This document shows positions 8,646 to 16,448 of a stretch of 56,239 nt of DNA, piece after piece. The notes under the pieces were generated by a model. The model ran no database searches. It was given only the letters and a program-made list of their open reading frames with translations, and was not told the origin of the DNA. Origin of the DNA: an uncultured Erysipelotrichaceae bacterium (GTDB taxonomy: Bacteria; Bacillota_I; Bacilli_A; Erysipelotrichales; Erysipelotrichaceae); contig CADBEA010000012.1 of assembly GCA_902793635.1 (NCBI GenBank), forward strand, positions 1 to 56,239, written 5' to 3'. The position numbers and the translations under genes were made by a program. Positions within the stretch are counted from its first letter, which is position 1. Each line of letters starts with the position of its first letter.

Positions 8646-10067
8646 TTGTCCGCATATAACCTCAATATCTCGTTTGAGACAATCAAAAATATCACAGTCA
8701 TGTTTCTGGATATTTTTATCATATGGCTGATTCTTTACTATGCCCTCAGGATCATCCGCAATAACGCCAGGACGATCCAGATTTTCAAAGGCATCATGGT
8801 GATCATCGTCATCGATGGTCTGGCCAAGATCTTGGGTCTGAAGACGGTGCAGTATCTGGCTGACATGTTCATCAACTGGGGACTTCTGGCCATTATCATC
8901 ATTTTCCAGCCGGAGATCCGCTCACTCCTTGAGAAGATGGGTAAATCAAATGTCTTCTCGCGCATCACGACCCTGACCGGCAACGAAAGGGAAAACCTGG
9001 TCGACAATATCGTGACCGCCGTGATGCTGCTGAGCAAGGATCAGACCGGTGCCCTGATTTCCATTGAACAGGGTCATTCCCTGGAAGACTTCATTCAGAC
9101 CGGAACCCGTCTGAATTCGGATGTCACAGCTGAACTGCTGACTTCGATCTTCGTCACATCGACACCGCTTCATGACGGTGCCGTCATCATCCAGGGTGAC
9201 AAGATCGCCTGTGCCTCGGCTTATTTCCCGCCGACCAACATGGAACTTCCTTCCCGTTACGGGGCCCGTCACAGAGCCGCGATCGGCATCAGTGAGATCA
9301 CCGACGCGGTGACGATCGTCGTCAGTGAAGAAACCGGCAATGTCTCCATCGCGGAAGGCGGCAAACTGATCGTTGTCGACCGCGAAGAACTGCGCAACTA
9401 TCTGCTCCGCGTCATCTGCGGGGAGAACACGGAAGTACGCGGCGGCGGTGCAAAGGAAACCTACGGCAGCGTCGTGATCGATGATCACGCGGCAGCTGAC
9501 GAGAGGCCCGGCGGCGTCTTCTCCAAACTGGCTTTCCGCCGGCAGGACAGCAATGTCGCTCCGATGATGGAAACGGAAGAAGAAAAAACAGCCGAACCGG
9601 AACCAACGGAAACGGAAACACCGGAAGTGACACCGGATCCGGGTGTGAAGGAAGAAGTTCTTGAAATCCGCCCGGCCCTGAGTGCCGCTGAGATCCACCA
9701 GCAGGCTGATCGGGAAGCGGAAAAGGCTGAGATCAAGCTTCCGCATAAGAAGAAGCGCGTCAAGCCAAGCTACCCGACCCAGCAGAAGAAAAAGCTGCCG
9801 GACAACTATGAACAGAGCAATACCGCATCCCAGAGACGCATGACACCGGAAGAAGTCCGAGCCGCCCGGGAAGCTTCCCGCAACCGTCTGCGCGTCAACA
9901 GCCAGACGAATACACCGACAGAATTTGACACCACACGCATCGACGTACAGAAAGTCGTCGGCTTCGACGGCGAACTGGACCGTCAGTTTGATATGATCGA
10001 CCAGCTTGCCGATACCTCGGCGCATCAGGTCATTTCTGATGAGGAAGGGGGTGACGTCAATGACTGA
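8646..10067 (+). CDS. cdaA: diadenylate cyclase CdaA with long C-terminal tail
   Basis: Makes c-di-AMP from two ATP at the membrane. The start is TTG 8646, seven bases after AAGGAGG (8632-8638); an upstream in-frame TTG at 8628 lies before that ribosome site and is unlikely. The 473-residue product has three N-terminal membrane helices (about residues 14-37, 45-63 and 74-88), then the DAC domain with the DGA motif (LHDGAVII, 177-179) and RHR (208-210). Typical CdaA ends near residue 270. Here about 200 further residues follow, rich in Glu, Pro, Lys and Thr and probably disordered. The 3' end overlaps cdaR by eight bases, so synthase and regulator are translationally coupled. Confidence 0.94.
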   Translation: MSAYNLNISFETIKNITVMFLDIFIIWLILYYALRIIRNNARTIQIFKGIMVIIVIDGLAKILGLKTVQYLADMFINWGLLAIIIIFQPEIRSLLEKMGKSNVFSRITTLTGNERENLVDNIVTAVMLLSKDQTGALISIEQGHSLEDFIQTGTRLNSDVTAELLTSIFVTSTPLHDGAVIIQGDKIACASAYFPPTNMELPSRYGARHRAAIGISEITDAVTIVVSEETGNVSIAEGGKLIVVDREELRNYLLRVICGENTEVRGGGAKETYGSVVIDDHAAADERPGGVFSKLAFRRQDSNVAPMMETEEEKTAEPEPTETETPEVTPDPGVKEEVLEIRPALSAAEIHQQADREAEKAEIKLPHKKKRVKPSYPTQQKKKLPDNYEQSNTASQRRMTPEEVRAAREASRNRLRVNSQTNTPTEFDTTRIDVQKVVGFDGELDRQFDMIDQLADTSAHQVISDEEGGDVND

Positions 10068-11481
10068 GAAGAAAAACGATTTCCTTGATGAAAAGGAATC
10101 CCGCAACAAGACGGAACTTGCCAACCGTATTGCTGAGCAGTCTCAGAAAGTCGCCAATACCTACCGCAGCATGGAAAGCGGTCTGTTCCGTATCTTCCGC
10201 TGGTTCTCCGGCTTCTTTGACAGAATTATCTTCAACCAGAAGTACAGCAAGGTCGTCGCTCTGGTACTGGCGGTTCTGCTGTATGCGGTCTATAACTACA
10301 ACACGATGGTGGCGTCCTATACTTCAACGCTCCGTTATGCCCGACCGCTGAACAACGTTCCGGTTACCGCCCGCTACAATACCGATACCTTCGAGCTGAG
10401 CGGTCTGCCGGCGACTGCCAATATCACGATCACGGGTGACGCGTCCAATGTCACCAACGCCCTGACCTCCGGCGGCAGCGTCATTGCCAATCTGGAGGGG
10501 CTGACGGAAGGACAGCATGATGTCAAATTGAGCGGTGAAGGCTTTGGTGACAATGTCACAGTCGTCGTCGATCCTTCGACTGTCCGGGTTGTCCTGAAAA
10601 AGAAAACGACCCGTCAGTTCGATCTGTCATATGACTTCATCAACCAGACCGGTATGGAGAGCATCTACAGTATCGGTACACCGGAATTTGAATATACCAA
10701 GATCAATGTCCGTGCTTCCAAGGACACACTGGATTCGATCGCGTTTGTCAAAGCGCTGATCGACGTTTCCGGCAAAGCTGACAACTTTGAACAGGATGCC
10801 CGGCTGGTGGCGTATAACGCGGCCGGTTATCCGGTGGAAGCGGATATCGTTCCGGAAACGGTACATGTCACCGTTCCGGTCACCTCACCGAACAAGACCG
10901 TGCCGATCGAAGTGCAGGTCAGCGGTGAAATACCTGACGGCAAGGCCATTGCTTCGATCACGACCGACCAGCAGAGCGTGACGATCTACGGCAGTGAAAC
11001 CGTGCTGAGCGGCATTGACAGGGTCATCGTCACCCTGAACGCGGCTACCATCAGCAAAGACTCGACGATCCTGAGACCGATTGTTCTGCCGACCGGTGTC
11101 AACAGTTCGAATATCAACCAGATCACGATGTCGATCACCCTTGGCGAAGGTGTGACCAAGGAGATCACCGGCATCCCGATCAACTACCGCAACAACGTCC
11201 ATAACTACAAGGCCTCCCAGCCGGACAACAAGACCACGACATCGGTCACGGTCTTCGGCACGAAAGAGAATGTTGACGCGGTGGTGATCGGCGATATCAA
11301 CGTATACGTCGACATGAAGGACGCCCAGCCGGGACTGCAGCAGTTCCAGCTGCAGGTCGATCAGCCGACCGGCGGACTGGTCAGGTACTCCCTGAACGAA
11401 TCGCTGTATGAGTTGAATGTGCTCGGCGACGGCAATCAGGATTCTGACAACAGCACCGGCACCGAATCGAATAACGACTGA
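10060..11481 (+). CDS. cdaR: CdaR, YbbR-domain regulator of CdaA
   Basis: The start is ATG 10060 inside the end of cdaA (ATGACTGA overlap), with GAGGAAGGGGG just upstream. The 473-residue protein has a basic/acidic cytoplasmic segment of about 65 residues, one membrane helix (near residues 68-85, VVALVLAVLLYAVY), then an extracytoplasmic region of YbbR repeats built of beta strands (for example VPVTARYN, VPIEVQVSG and IPINYRNN). The tail is Asp/Asn/Ser-rich. In relatives CdaR binds CdaA and modulates its activity. In most Firmicutes glmM follows; here a terminator and a two-component system follow instead. Confidence 0.92.
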   Translation: MTEKKNDFLDEKESRNKTELANRIAEQSQKVANTYRSMESGLFRIFRWFSGFFDRIIFNQKYSKVVALVLAVLLYAVYNYNTMVASYTSTLRYARPLNNVPVTARYNTDTFELSGLPATANITITGDASNVTNALTSGGSVIANLEGLTEGQHDVKLSGEGFGDNVTVVVDPSTVRVVLKKKTTRQFDLSYDFINQTGMESIYSIGTPEFEYTKINVRASKDTLDSIAFVKALIDVSGKADNFEQDARLVAYNAAGYPVEADIVPETVHVTVPVTSPNKTVPIEVQVSGEIPDGKAIASITTDQQSVTIYGSETVLSGIDRVIVTLNAATISKDSTILRPIVLPTGVNSSNINQITMSITLGEGVTKEITGIPINYRNNVHNYKASQPDNKTTTSVTVFGTKENVDAVVIGDINVYVDMKDAQPGLQQFQLQVDQPTGGLVRYSLNESLYELNVLGDGNQDSDNSTGTESNND

Positions 11482-11512
11482 AGAAAGCGGATGAACCGCT
11501 TTCTTCTTTTTA
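11481..11512 (+). terminator. terminator of cdaA-cdaR
   Basis: AAGAAAGCGG / CCGCTTTCTT stem with a five-base loop, followed by CTTTTT. It directly abuts the cdaR stop and separates cdaAR from the response regulator. Confidence 0.88.
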
Positions 11513-11551
11513 GCCGACTTCACTCATGTTAAAATAGACTTGGTGATGGAA

Positions 11552-12211
11552 ATGAAAAAAGTAATCGCAATCGTAGAAGATGAAAAAGACCTGAACGAAC
11601 TGGTCAAAAGATATCTGGAAAAGGAAGGGTATGAAGTAAAGTCATATCTGACTTTTGACGAGGCCTATCCGCATACGTCCGATGATGACGTGCATCTCTG
11701 GGTCCTTGATATCATGCTGGGGGACAAATCCGGCTTTGATCTGATCGAGGAGATCCGTTCCCACGCGCCTGACGTGCCGGTCATTTTCATGTCCGCCCGT
11801 GACAAGGAATTCGACCGTGTCATCGGCCTGGAAAAGGGCAGTGACGACTATATTACCAAACCGTTCTCACCCAAGGAACTGGTTCTGCGGGTGAACAATA
11901 TCATCCGCCGCACCTATAAAGATGACACCCAGAGAGTCGTCGTGGATGGTTATGAAATCGATGAGAACCAGCGGATCGTTCTGGAAAACGACCGGCAGAT
12001 CGAACTGACGACCAAGGAATTTGATCTGCTGATGCTGTTTGTGAACAACCGCGGCACTGCTTTCCCGCGTGATCAGATCCTCGAAAAAGTCTGGGAAGAG
12101 AATTATTTCGGCAGTGACCGTGTCGTTGATGATACGTTGCGGCGTCTGCGCAGAAAGATGCCGAATCTCAGCATCCACACGATTTACGGATTCGGGTACA
12201 GGCTTGGCTGA
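11552..12211 (+). CDS. OmpR-family response regulator
   Basis: A 219-residue regulator: receiver domain with acidic pair VEDE, phospho-acceptor Asp53 (VLDIMLGD), Thr/Ser at FMSAR and Lys in YITKPF, then a winged-helix DNA-binding domain ending HTIYGFGYRLG. I chose ATG 11552 because GGTGAT, complementary to the 3' end of 16S rRNA, lies four bases upstream. In-frame TTG 11540, GTG 11543 and ATG 11546 are alternatives. A TAAAAT box at 11530-11535 would start the mRNA only about ten bases before the ATG. The stop overlaps the kinase start by one base, so they are a cognate pair. The regulon is unknown. Confidence 0.92.
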   Translation: MKKVIAIVEDEKDLNELVKRYLEKEGYEVKSYLTFDEAYPHTSDDDVHLWVLDIMLGDKSGFDLIEEIRSHAPDVPVIFMSARDKEFDRVIGLEKGSDDYITKPFSPKELVLRVNNIIRRTYKDDTQRVVVDGYEIDENQRIVLENDRQIELTTKEFDLLMLFVNNRGTAFPRDQILEKVWEENYFGSDRVVDDTLRRLRRKMPNLSIHTIYGFGYRLG

Positions 12212-13644
12212 TGAAACGAATGAAAATGTGGCTGTCTGAACTGACACTGATTCAGCAGCTTCTGACAATCATATTTCTTTTTGTGACGATCTTTGCGGGA
12301 TTTGTCTTTGTTTTTCTGACGCCTGCCATTGATCGTTTTTCAGAGACGGAAATGTTTCGTATTCTGCATAATTCCCAGGAGAGTCTCATCCGGTATTTTG
12401 ATGAGAACCCCAACAGCACGCCGCAGCCGAATATCAGCTATTCGGAGACCTTCGTGATCGACGTCCTTTATGATCCTGACGCGGATGAATTTGTGAATAT
12501 CAGCGGCGGCACGATCATGAAGGAACTCAAGGATGAAATCAAACGGAAGGCGGAGCTGAACACATCGGGTACCCAGGATTATACAGCCACCGTATATCTG
12601 CGCGGTGATGACGGAACGATGATGCCTTCGACCTATCTGTATGCGATGACCAAACTGCGGGACGGACGTTCGCTGATATCGGCCATGCCGGAAACATACC
12701 GCGGCCAGTTCCGTACTTCGCTGGCGCGCAGCGTTATCGCCGTCAATATCATCTTTGTCAGTATTCTCTTCGTGCTGCTGATCGTCTGGGTCGGTTCCAT
12801 GCTGATACCGCTGTCGCAGATCACGGACTATATTCAGAAGCTGAAAAATGACGACAAGGACGCCGTGCTGAACGTCAAGCGCAACGACGAGATCGGCGAA
12901 GTGGCCAAAGCTCTGCAGGACATGGAGGCGGAACTTGCCAAACAGAACCGTGAAAAAGAAGAAATGATACAGAACATCTCCCATGATCTGAAGACACCGA
13001 TCGCCACCATCAAATCCTATGGCGAATCCATCAAGGACGGTATCTATCCATATGAGACGCTGGAGAAATCCGTCGACGTCATCATTGAACATGCCGACCG
13101 GCTGGAGAAGAAAGTTCACAGTCTGATCATTCTCAATAAGATGGGCTATCTGCTCGACAACTGTGAAGAAGGCGAGACGCTTGACATGAACAGCGTCATC
13201 GACAAAGTGCTGCTGTCACTGCGTGTCATCCGGCCGGAAATCGAGTTCCAGCGTGATACCCAGGAAGGGGTTATGTTCCATGGCGAGGAAGAACCATGGC
13301 GTATCGTCGTCGAGAACCTGATTGACAACGCGCTGCGCTATGCGAAATCGTATATCCGCATTGTCCTGCGGGAACAGGAACTGTGTGTGATCAATGACGG
13401 CGTACATATCGATCCGGAAAAGGCGGAGTCGCTGTTCCGTCCTTATGAGAAGGGAAGCGGCGGTCAGTTCGGACTGGGCCTTTCGATCGTCAACCGTGTC
13501 ACGACGACCTATGGATATCATGTGCAGGCGGAAAATCTGCCGGAAGGTGTATGTTTCAGAATCTGGCGGGATGTGCCGAAAAAAGAAAAACAGCGCCGTG
13601 AGAAAACAATGCGGCCGAAAAAGAATAGTGCCGCCAGGGCTTAA
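12211..13644 (+). CDS. sensor histidine kinase
   Basis: A 477-residue membrane kinase. Helices at about residues 13-36 and 175-198 flank an extracytoplasmic sensor of about 140 residues with no domain I recognise. HAMP (about 197-250) and HisKA follow, with phospho-acceptor His258 in NISHDLKTP, then HATPase_c with N-box DNALRYA and the glycine-rich GLGLSIV. A basic tail (KKEKQRREK) ends the protein. ATG overlaps the regulator stop (TGATG). Its location right after cdaAR and before a Mur ligase suggests envelope sensing, but that is only neighbourhood evidence. Confidence 0.92.
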   Translation: MKRMKMWLSELTLIQQLLTIIFLFVTIFAGFVFVFLTPAIDRFSETEMFRILHNSQESLIRYFDENPNSTPQPNISYSETFVIDVLYDPDADEFVNISGGTIMKELKDEIKRKAELNTSGTQDYTATVYLRGDDGTMMPSTYLYAMTKLRDGRSLISAMPETYRGQFRTSLARSVIAVNIIFVSILFVLLIVWVGSMLIPLSQITDYIQKLKNDDKDAVLNVKRNDEIGEVAKALQDMEAELAKQNREKEEMIQNISHDLKTPIATIKSYGESIKDGIYPYETLEKSVDVIIEHADRLEKKVHSLIILNKMGYLLDNCEEGETLDMNSVIDKVLLSLRVIRPEIEFQRDTQEGVMFHGEEEPWRIVVENLIDNALRYAKSYIRIVLREQELCVINDGVHIDPEKAESLFRPYEKGSGGQFGLGLSIVNRVTTTYGYHVQAENLPEGVCFRIWRDVPKKEKQRREKTMRPKKNSAARA

Positions 13645-13669
13645 CGCCGCGGCACTTTTCATGTAAAAT
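13641..13669 (+). promoter_or_regulatory. promoter giving a very short leader
   Basis: TTAACG (13641-13646) and TAAAAT (13664-13669) are 17 bases apart. The predicted transcript would start about four bases before ATG 13680, and no ribosome site is visible. The box overlaps the end of the kinase gene. Confidence 0.45.
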
Positions 13670-13679
13670 GGACACCGAT

Positions 13680-14447
13680 ATGACAGAATATCTTGAAATT
13701 GACGGGCTTCGCACCGCATATCTGGAAGCCGGCAGCGGCCGAGACATGGTCCTGCTGCACGGCTGGGGTCAGAACAAGGAAATGATGCAGGCTGTCTTTG
13801 ATCATTTCAAAGACCGTTTTCACGTTGTCAGTATTGACTTCCCCGGTTTCGGAGAATCTGATGATCCGCCGGAAGCGTGGGGTGTGCCTGACTATGAGGT
13901 GCATCTGCAGAAGTTTGTCAGTGCCCTGGGGCTGCACGACATGATCTTTGTCGGTCATTCCTTCGGCTGCCGGGTGGCGATCCGCTATGCCGCGGATCAT
14001 CCTGAGGATGTCCATAAAATGTGTCTGACCGGAGCTGCCGGTATCCGGCCGAAACAGTCACTGCAGTCGAAAGTGCGGACCCGTGTCTTTAAAGCCGGGA
14101 AATGGTTTTTGCAGGCGACAGGCCAGAAGGAGAAACTGGCGGAGCTGCAGAATCGTTCCGGTTCGGAAGATTACCGCAATGCCCGGGGTGTCATGCGGCC
14201 GACGTTTGTCAAAGTGGTCAACGACGACGTGACGCCGGTTCTCAAAGACGTGAAATGTTCCGTTCTGCTGGTCTGGGGTGATCTTGACGACGCCGCGCCG
14301 CTGTGGATGGGACAGATGATGGAAAAAGAAATGCCGGATGCCGGGCTGGCTGTCTTCAAAGGTGATGACCACTGGGCATACTGGCATCAGGCTGACCGGT
14401 TCAACCGGGTCCTGGATGTGTTTTTAAAAGGAGATGAATCCCTATGA
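13680..14447 (+). CDS. alpha/beta-hydrolase
   Basis: A 255-residue alpha/beta-hydrolase fold enzyme. HGWGQN supplies the oxyanion loop, GHSFGCRVA the nucleophile elbow Ser, and DDHWAYWH the His near the C-terminus; an Asp in VWGDLDDA completes the triad. The start is ATG 13680; an in-frame ATG at 13668 overlaps the -10 box and is unlikely. The substrate is unknown. The last four bases overlap the Mur ligase gene (ATGA), which ties the two functions together and suggests an envelope-related ester or amide. Confidence 0.87.
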   Translation: MTEYLEIDGLRTAYLEAGSGRDMVLLHGWGQNKEMMQAVFDHFKDRFHVVSIDFPGFGESDDPPEAWGVPDYEVHLQKFVSALGLHDMIFVGHSFGCRVAIRYAADHPEDVHKMCLTGAAGIRPKQSLQSKVRTRVFKAGKWFLQATGQKEKLAELQNRSGSEDYRNARGVMRPTFVKVVNDDVTPVLKDVKCSVLLVWGDLDDAAPLWMGQMMEKEMPDAGLAVFKGDDHWAYWHQADRFNRVLDVFLKGDESL

Positions 14448-16009
14448 TCAAAGGTATCATTATGACGGCAGTGATCGCTCTGGCAATGGTGTTTCCTGCC
14501 AAGCACGCGCTGCATATGTTCCAGCAGAACCGCTATGAGCTGGGACGTCTGAATAAATGGGTCAAAGCAAGCTGGCGGACGAATGCCGAAGGCGCTGTTG
14601 TTCCGCTGGCTCTGACTGTCATCGGTCTGCTTGCCGGTCTGCTGTTCAAAGGCCTGCTGCAGACGCTGATCGAGATTGCCATTCTGGTATTCATGGCACT
14701 GTATCTGTACGCCGATGAAAAGAAAAAGAATTATATCAAGCCGCTGGTCTATACAGCCAGAGTGAAGCGGCAGATCGCCGTTCTGGCCGTTCTGGCCCTG
14801 ATCCTGATCATCCTGGTGATGAAGCTGCCGCCGCTGTATGCCACCGCGGCATATCTTGGTCCATGGCTGCTGATCTGGCCGATGGCACTGATTACTTCAC
14901 CGATGGAAGCGGCGATCCGTCAGAAGTATCTGAATGAGGCAAAGGCGATCCTGAAAGATCACAAGGATCTGATCAAAATCGGCATTACCGGATCTTTCGG
15001 CAAGACGACCACGAAAAATATCATGCAGGCCATGCTGTCGGAACAGTACAACTCGCTGATGACACCGGCCAGCTACAATACACCGATGGGCATTACCAGA
15101 ACGATCAGGGAAATGCTGAAGCCGATTCACAAGGTTTTTGTCTGTGAAATGGGTGCCGATCATGTCGGCGACATCACTGAACTCATGGAATTCGTCAAAC
15201 CGCAGATCGGTGTAGTCACTTCCGTTGGTCCCCAGCATCTGAACACCTTCGGTTCGCAGGAAAATATCACGAAGGAAAAAATGCAGGTGATCGAAATGCT
15301 GCCGGCAGATGGTTTCGGCATCATGAACTACGACAATGATTTCATCCGGAACTATCCGGTCAAAAACACTGTTGAAAAAGTAACATACGGTGTCCACAGC
15401 CGCGATACGGATTATTACGCGGACGAGATCACCTATACTTCTTCCGGTTCTGTCTTTACCGTCGTACATGGCGATGAAAGAGTGCAGCTGGAGACGAAGC
15501 TGCTCGGTGAACTGAATATCCTCAATATTCTCTCCGCTGTTGCGTGCGCCAGATATCTTGGCGTCGAATGGAATGTCATTGCCCGGGCGGTCAAAACCAT
15601 GAAGCAGGTTGAACACCGTCTGGAACTGAAAGTGATCAACGGCCATCGTTTCATTGACGATGCCTTCAACGCCAATCCGACTGGTTCCGCCATGGCGCTG
15701 GACGTCCTCGGCATGATGCCCGGCACGAGATGGATCGTGACACCGGGAATGATCGATCTGGGTGCCAGACAGGAAGAAATCAACAAAGAGTTCGGCCGGA
15801 ACATGAAGGGGAAGGCTGATGAAGTCATTCTGGTCGGCCGCAACCAGACCAAGCCGATCTACGCCGGTCTGCAGGAAGCAGGCTTCGATATGGACCACGT
15901 TTACGTGGTGGATACGGTCAAGGAAGCATTTGCCATCGTTTACAGTCAGGCAGATGCTGACGATACGATTCTGCTGGAAAATGATCTGCCGGACGCATTC
16001 AATCACTGA
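14444..16009 (+). CDS. membrane-embedded Mur ligase (MurF-like)
   Basis: A 521-residue protein. The first 150 or so residues carry about five hydrophobic helices (3-20, 52-70, 73-90, 110-127, 132-151). A Mur ligase core follows with P-loop TGSFGKTTTKN (182-192), NTPMGITRT, CEMGADHVGD, the HLNTFGS segment and the MurF-type DDAFNANPTG. The usual MurF N-terminal UDP-binding domain is absent and replaced by membrane helices. It is annotated as UDP-MurNAc-tripeptide D-Ala-D-Ala ligase in similar proteins, but with this N-terminus a lipid-linked substrate is at least as likely. It overlaps the alpha/beta-hydrolase by four bases. Confidence 0.85.
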   Translation: MIKGIIMTAVIALAMVFPAKHALHMFQQNRYELGRLNKWVKASWRTNAEGAVVPLALTVIGLLAGLLFKGLLQTLIEIAILVFMALYLYADEKKKNYIKPLVYTARVKRQIAVLAVLALILIILVMKLPPLYATAAYLGPWLLIWPMALITSPMEAAIRQKYLNEAKAILKDHKDLIKIGITGSFGKTTTKNIMQAMLSEQYNSLMTPASYNTPMGITRTIREMLKPIHKVFVCEMGADHVGDITELMEFVKPQIGVVTSVGPQHLNTFGSQENITKEKMQVIEMLPADGFGIMNYDNDFIRNYPVKNTVEKVTYGVHSRDTDYYADEITYTSSGSVFTVVHGDERVQLETKLLGELNILNILSAVACARYLGVEWNVIARAVKTMKQVEHRLELKVINGHRFIDDAFNANPTGSAMALDVLGMMPGTRWIVTPGMIDLGARQEEINKEFGRNMKGKADEVILVGRNQTKPIYAGLQEAGFDMDHVYVVDTVKEAFAIVYSQADADDTILLENDLPDAFNH

Positions 16010-16058
16010 GTGCGCTCCGGCGGCTCAGGCCGCCGAAAAAAAACATCAAAATTTCGTG

Positions 16059-16087
16059 TTGCATTATTCTTTCTGCCATGCTAATAT
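16059..16087 (+). promoter_or_regulatory. promoter of the tRNA operon
   Basis: TTGCAT (16059-16064) and TAATAT (16082-16087) are spaced by 17 bases and lie 40 bases before the first tRNA. Confidence 0.7.
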
Positions 16088-16126
16088 AAATGAGCGCTGA
16101 AAAAAACAAAGATGCGCTTGGCAGAT

Positions 16127-16217
16127 GAGGAAATACTCAAGAGGCCGAAGAGGTGCCCCTGCTAAGGGCATAGGTCGGGAAACCGGCGCGAGGGTTCAAA
16201 TCCCTCTTTCCTCGCCA
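16127..16217 (+). tRNA. tRNA-Ser(GCT)
   Basis: A class II tRNA with acceptor GAGGAAA / TTTCCTC, anticodon GCT in the loop CTGCTAA, a long variable arm (GGTCGGGAAACCGGC), T-arm GAGGGTTCAAATCCCTC and encoded CCA. It reads AGC/AGT serine codons. First of three tandem tRNAs. Confidence 0.96.
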
Positions 16218-16222
16218 TTCAT

Positions 16223-16299
16223 GGTCCTGTGGAGTAGCGGTTCATCTCGTCTCCCTGTCACGGAGAAGATCGCGAGTTCGAATCTCGTCAGGACCGCCA
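16223..16299 (+). tRNA. tRNA-Asp(GTC)
   Basis: Acceptor GGTCCTG / CAGGACC, discriminator G, anticodon GTC in loop CTGTCAC, T-arm with GTTCGAAT, encoded CCA. It lies five bases after tRNA-Ser in the same transcript. Confidence 0.96.
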
Positions 16300-16304
16300 T
16301 TATT

Positions 16305-16377
16305 GCGAGTGTAGTTCAATGGTAGAACGCCACCTTGCCAAGGTGGACACGGCGGTTCAATTCCGCTCACTCGCTCC
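16305..16377 (+). tRNA. tRNA-Gly(GCC), CCA not encoded
   Basis: Acceptor GCGAGTG / CACTCGC, anticodon GCC in loop TTGCCAA, T-loop TTCAATT. The gene ends discriminator T then CCT, so the final A of CCA is not encoded, unlike the two tRNAs before it. The 3' end would need the CCA-adding enzyme. Third gene of the tRNA operon. Confidence 0.94.
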
Positions 16378-16381
16378 TGAA

Positions 16382-16409
16382 AAAACGATGGTTATCCATC
16401 GTTTTTTTG
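16382..16409. terminator. bidirectional terminator
   Basis: An AAAAACGATGG / CCATCGTTTTT stem with a four-base loop, with A-run on the left and T-run on the right. It ends the tRNA operon on the plus strand and the lipase gene on the minus strand. Confidence 0.9.
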
Positions 16410-16448
16410 TGTTTCCGGCATGAAAAAGAGCAGATCATGCGGATCTGC

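Noticed and set aside
8946-10124. 392-codon open frame opposite cdaA
   Set aside because: Antisense to the cyclase; Phe/Arg-rich low-complexity translation typical of a mirror frame.
14897-16006. 369-codon open frame opposite the Mur ligase
   Set aside because: Mirror of the ligase codons; no ribosome site, no motifs.
16020-16045. GC-rich hairpin CGGCGGC / GCCGCCG after the Mur ligase
   Set aside because: It is followed by A on the plus strand and so lacks a T-run in either useful direction; not called a Rho-independent terminator, though it could slow polymerase or protect the 3' end.
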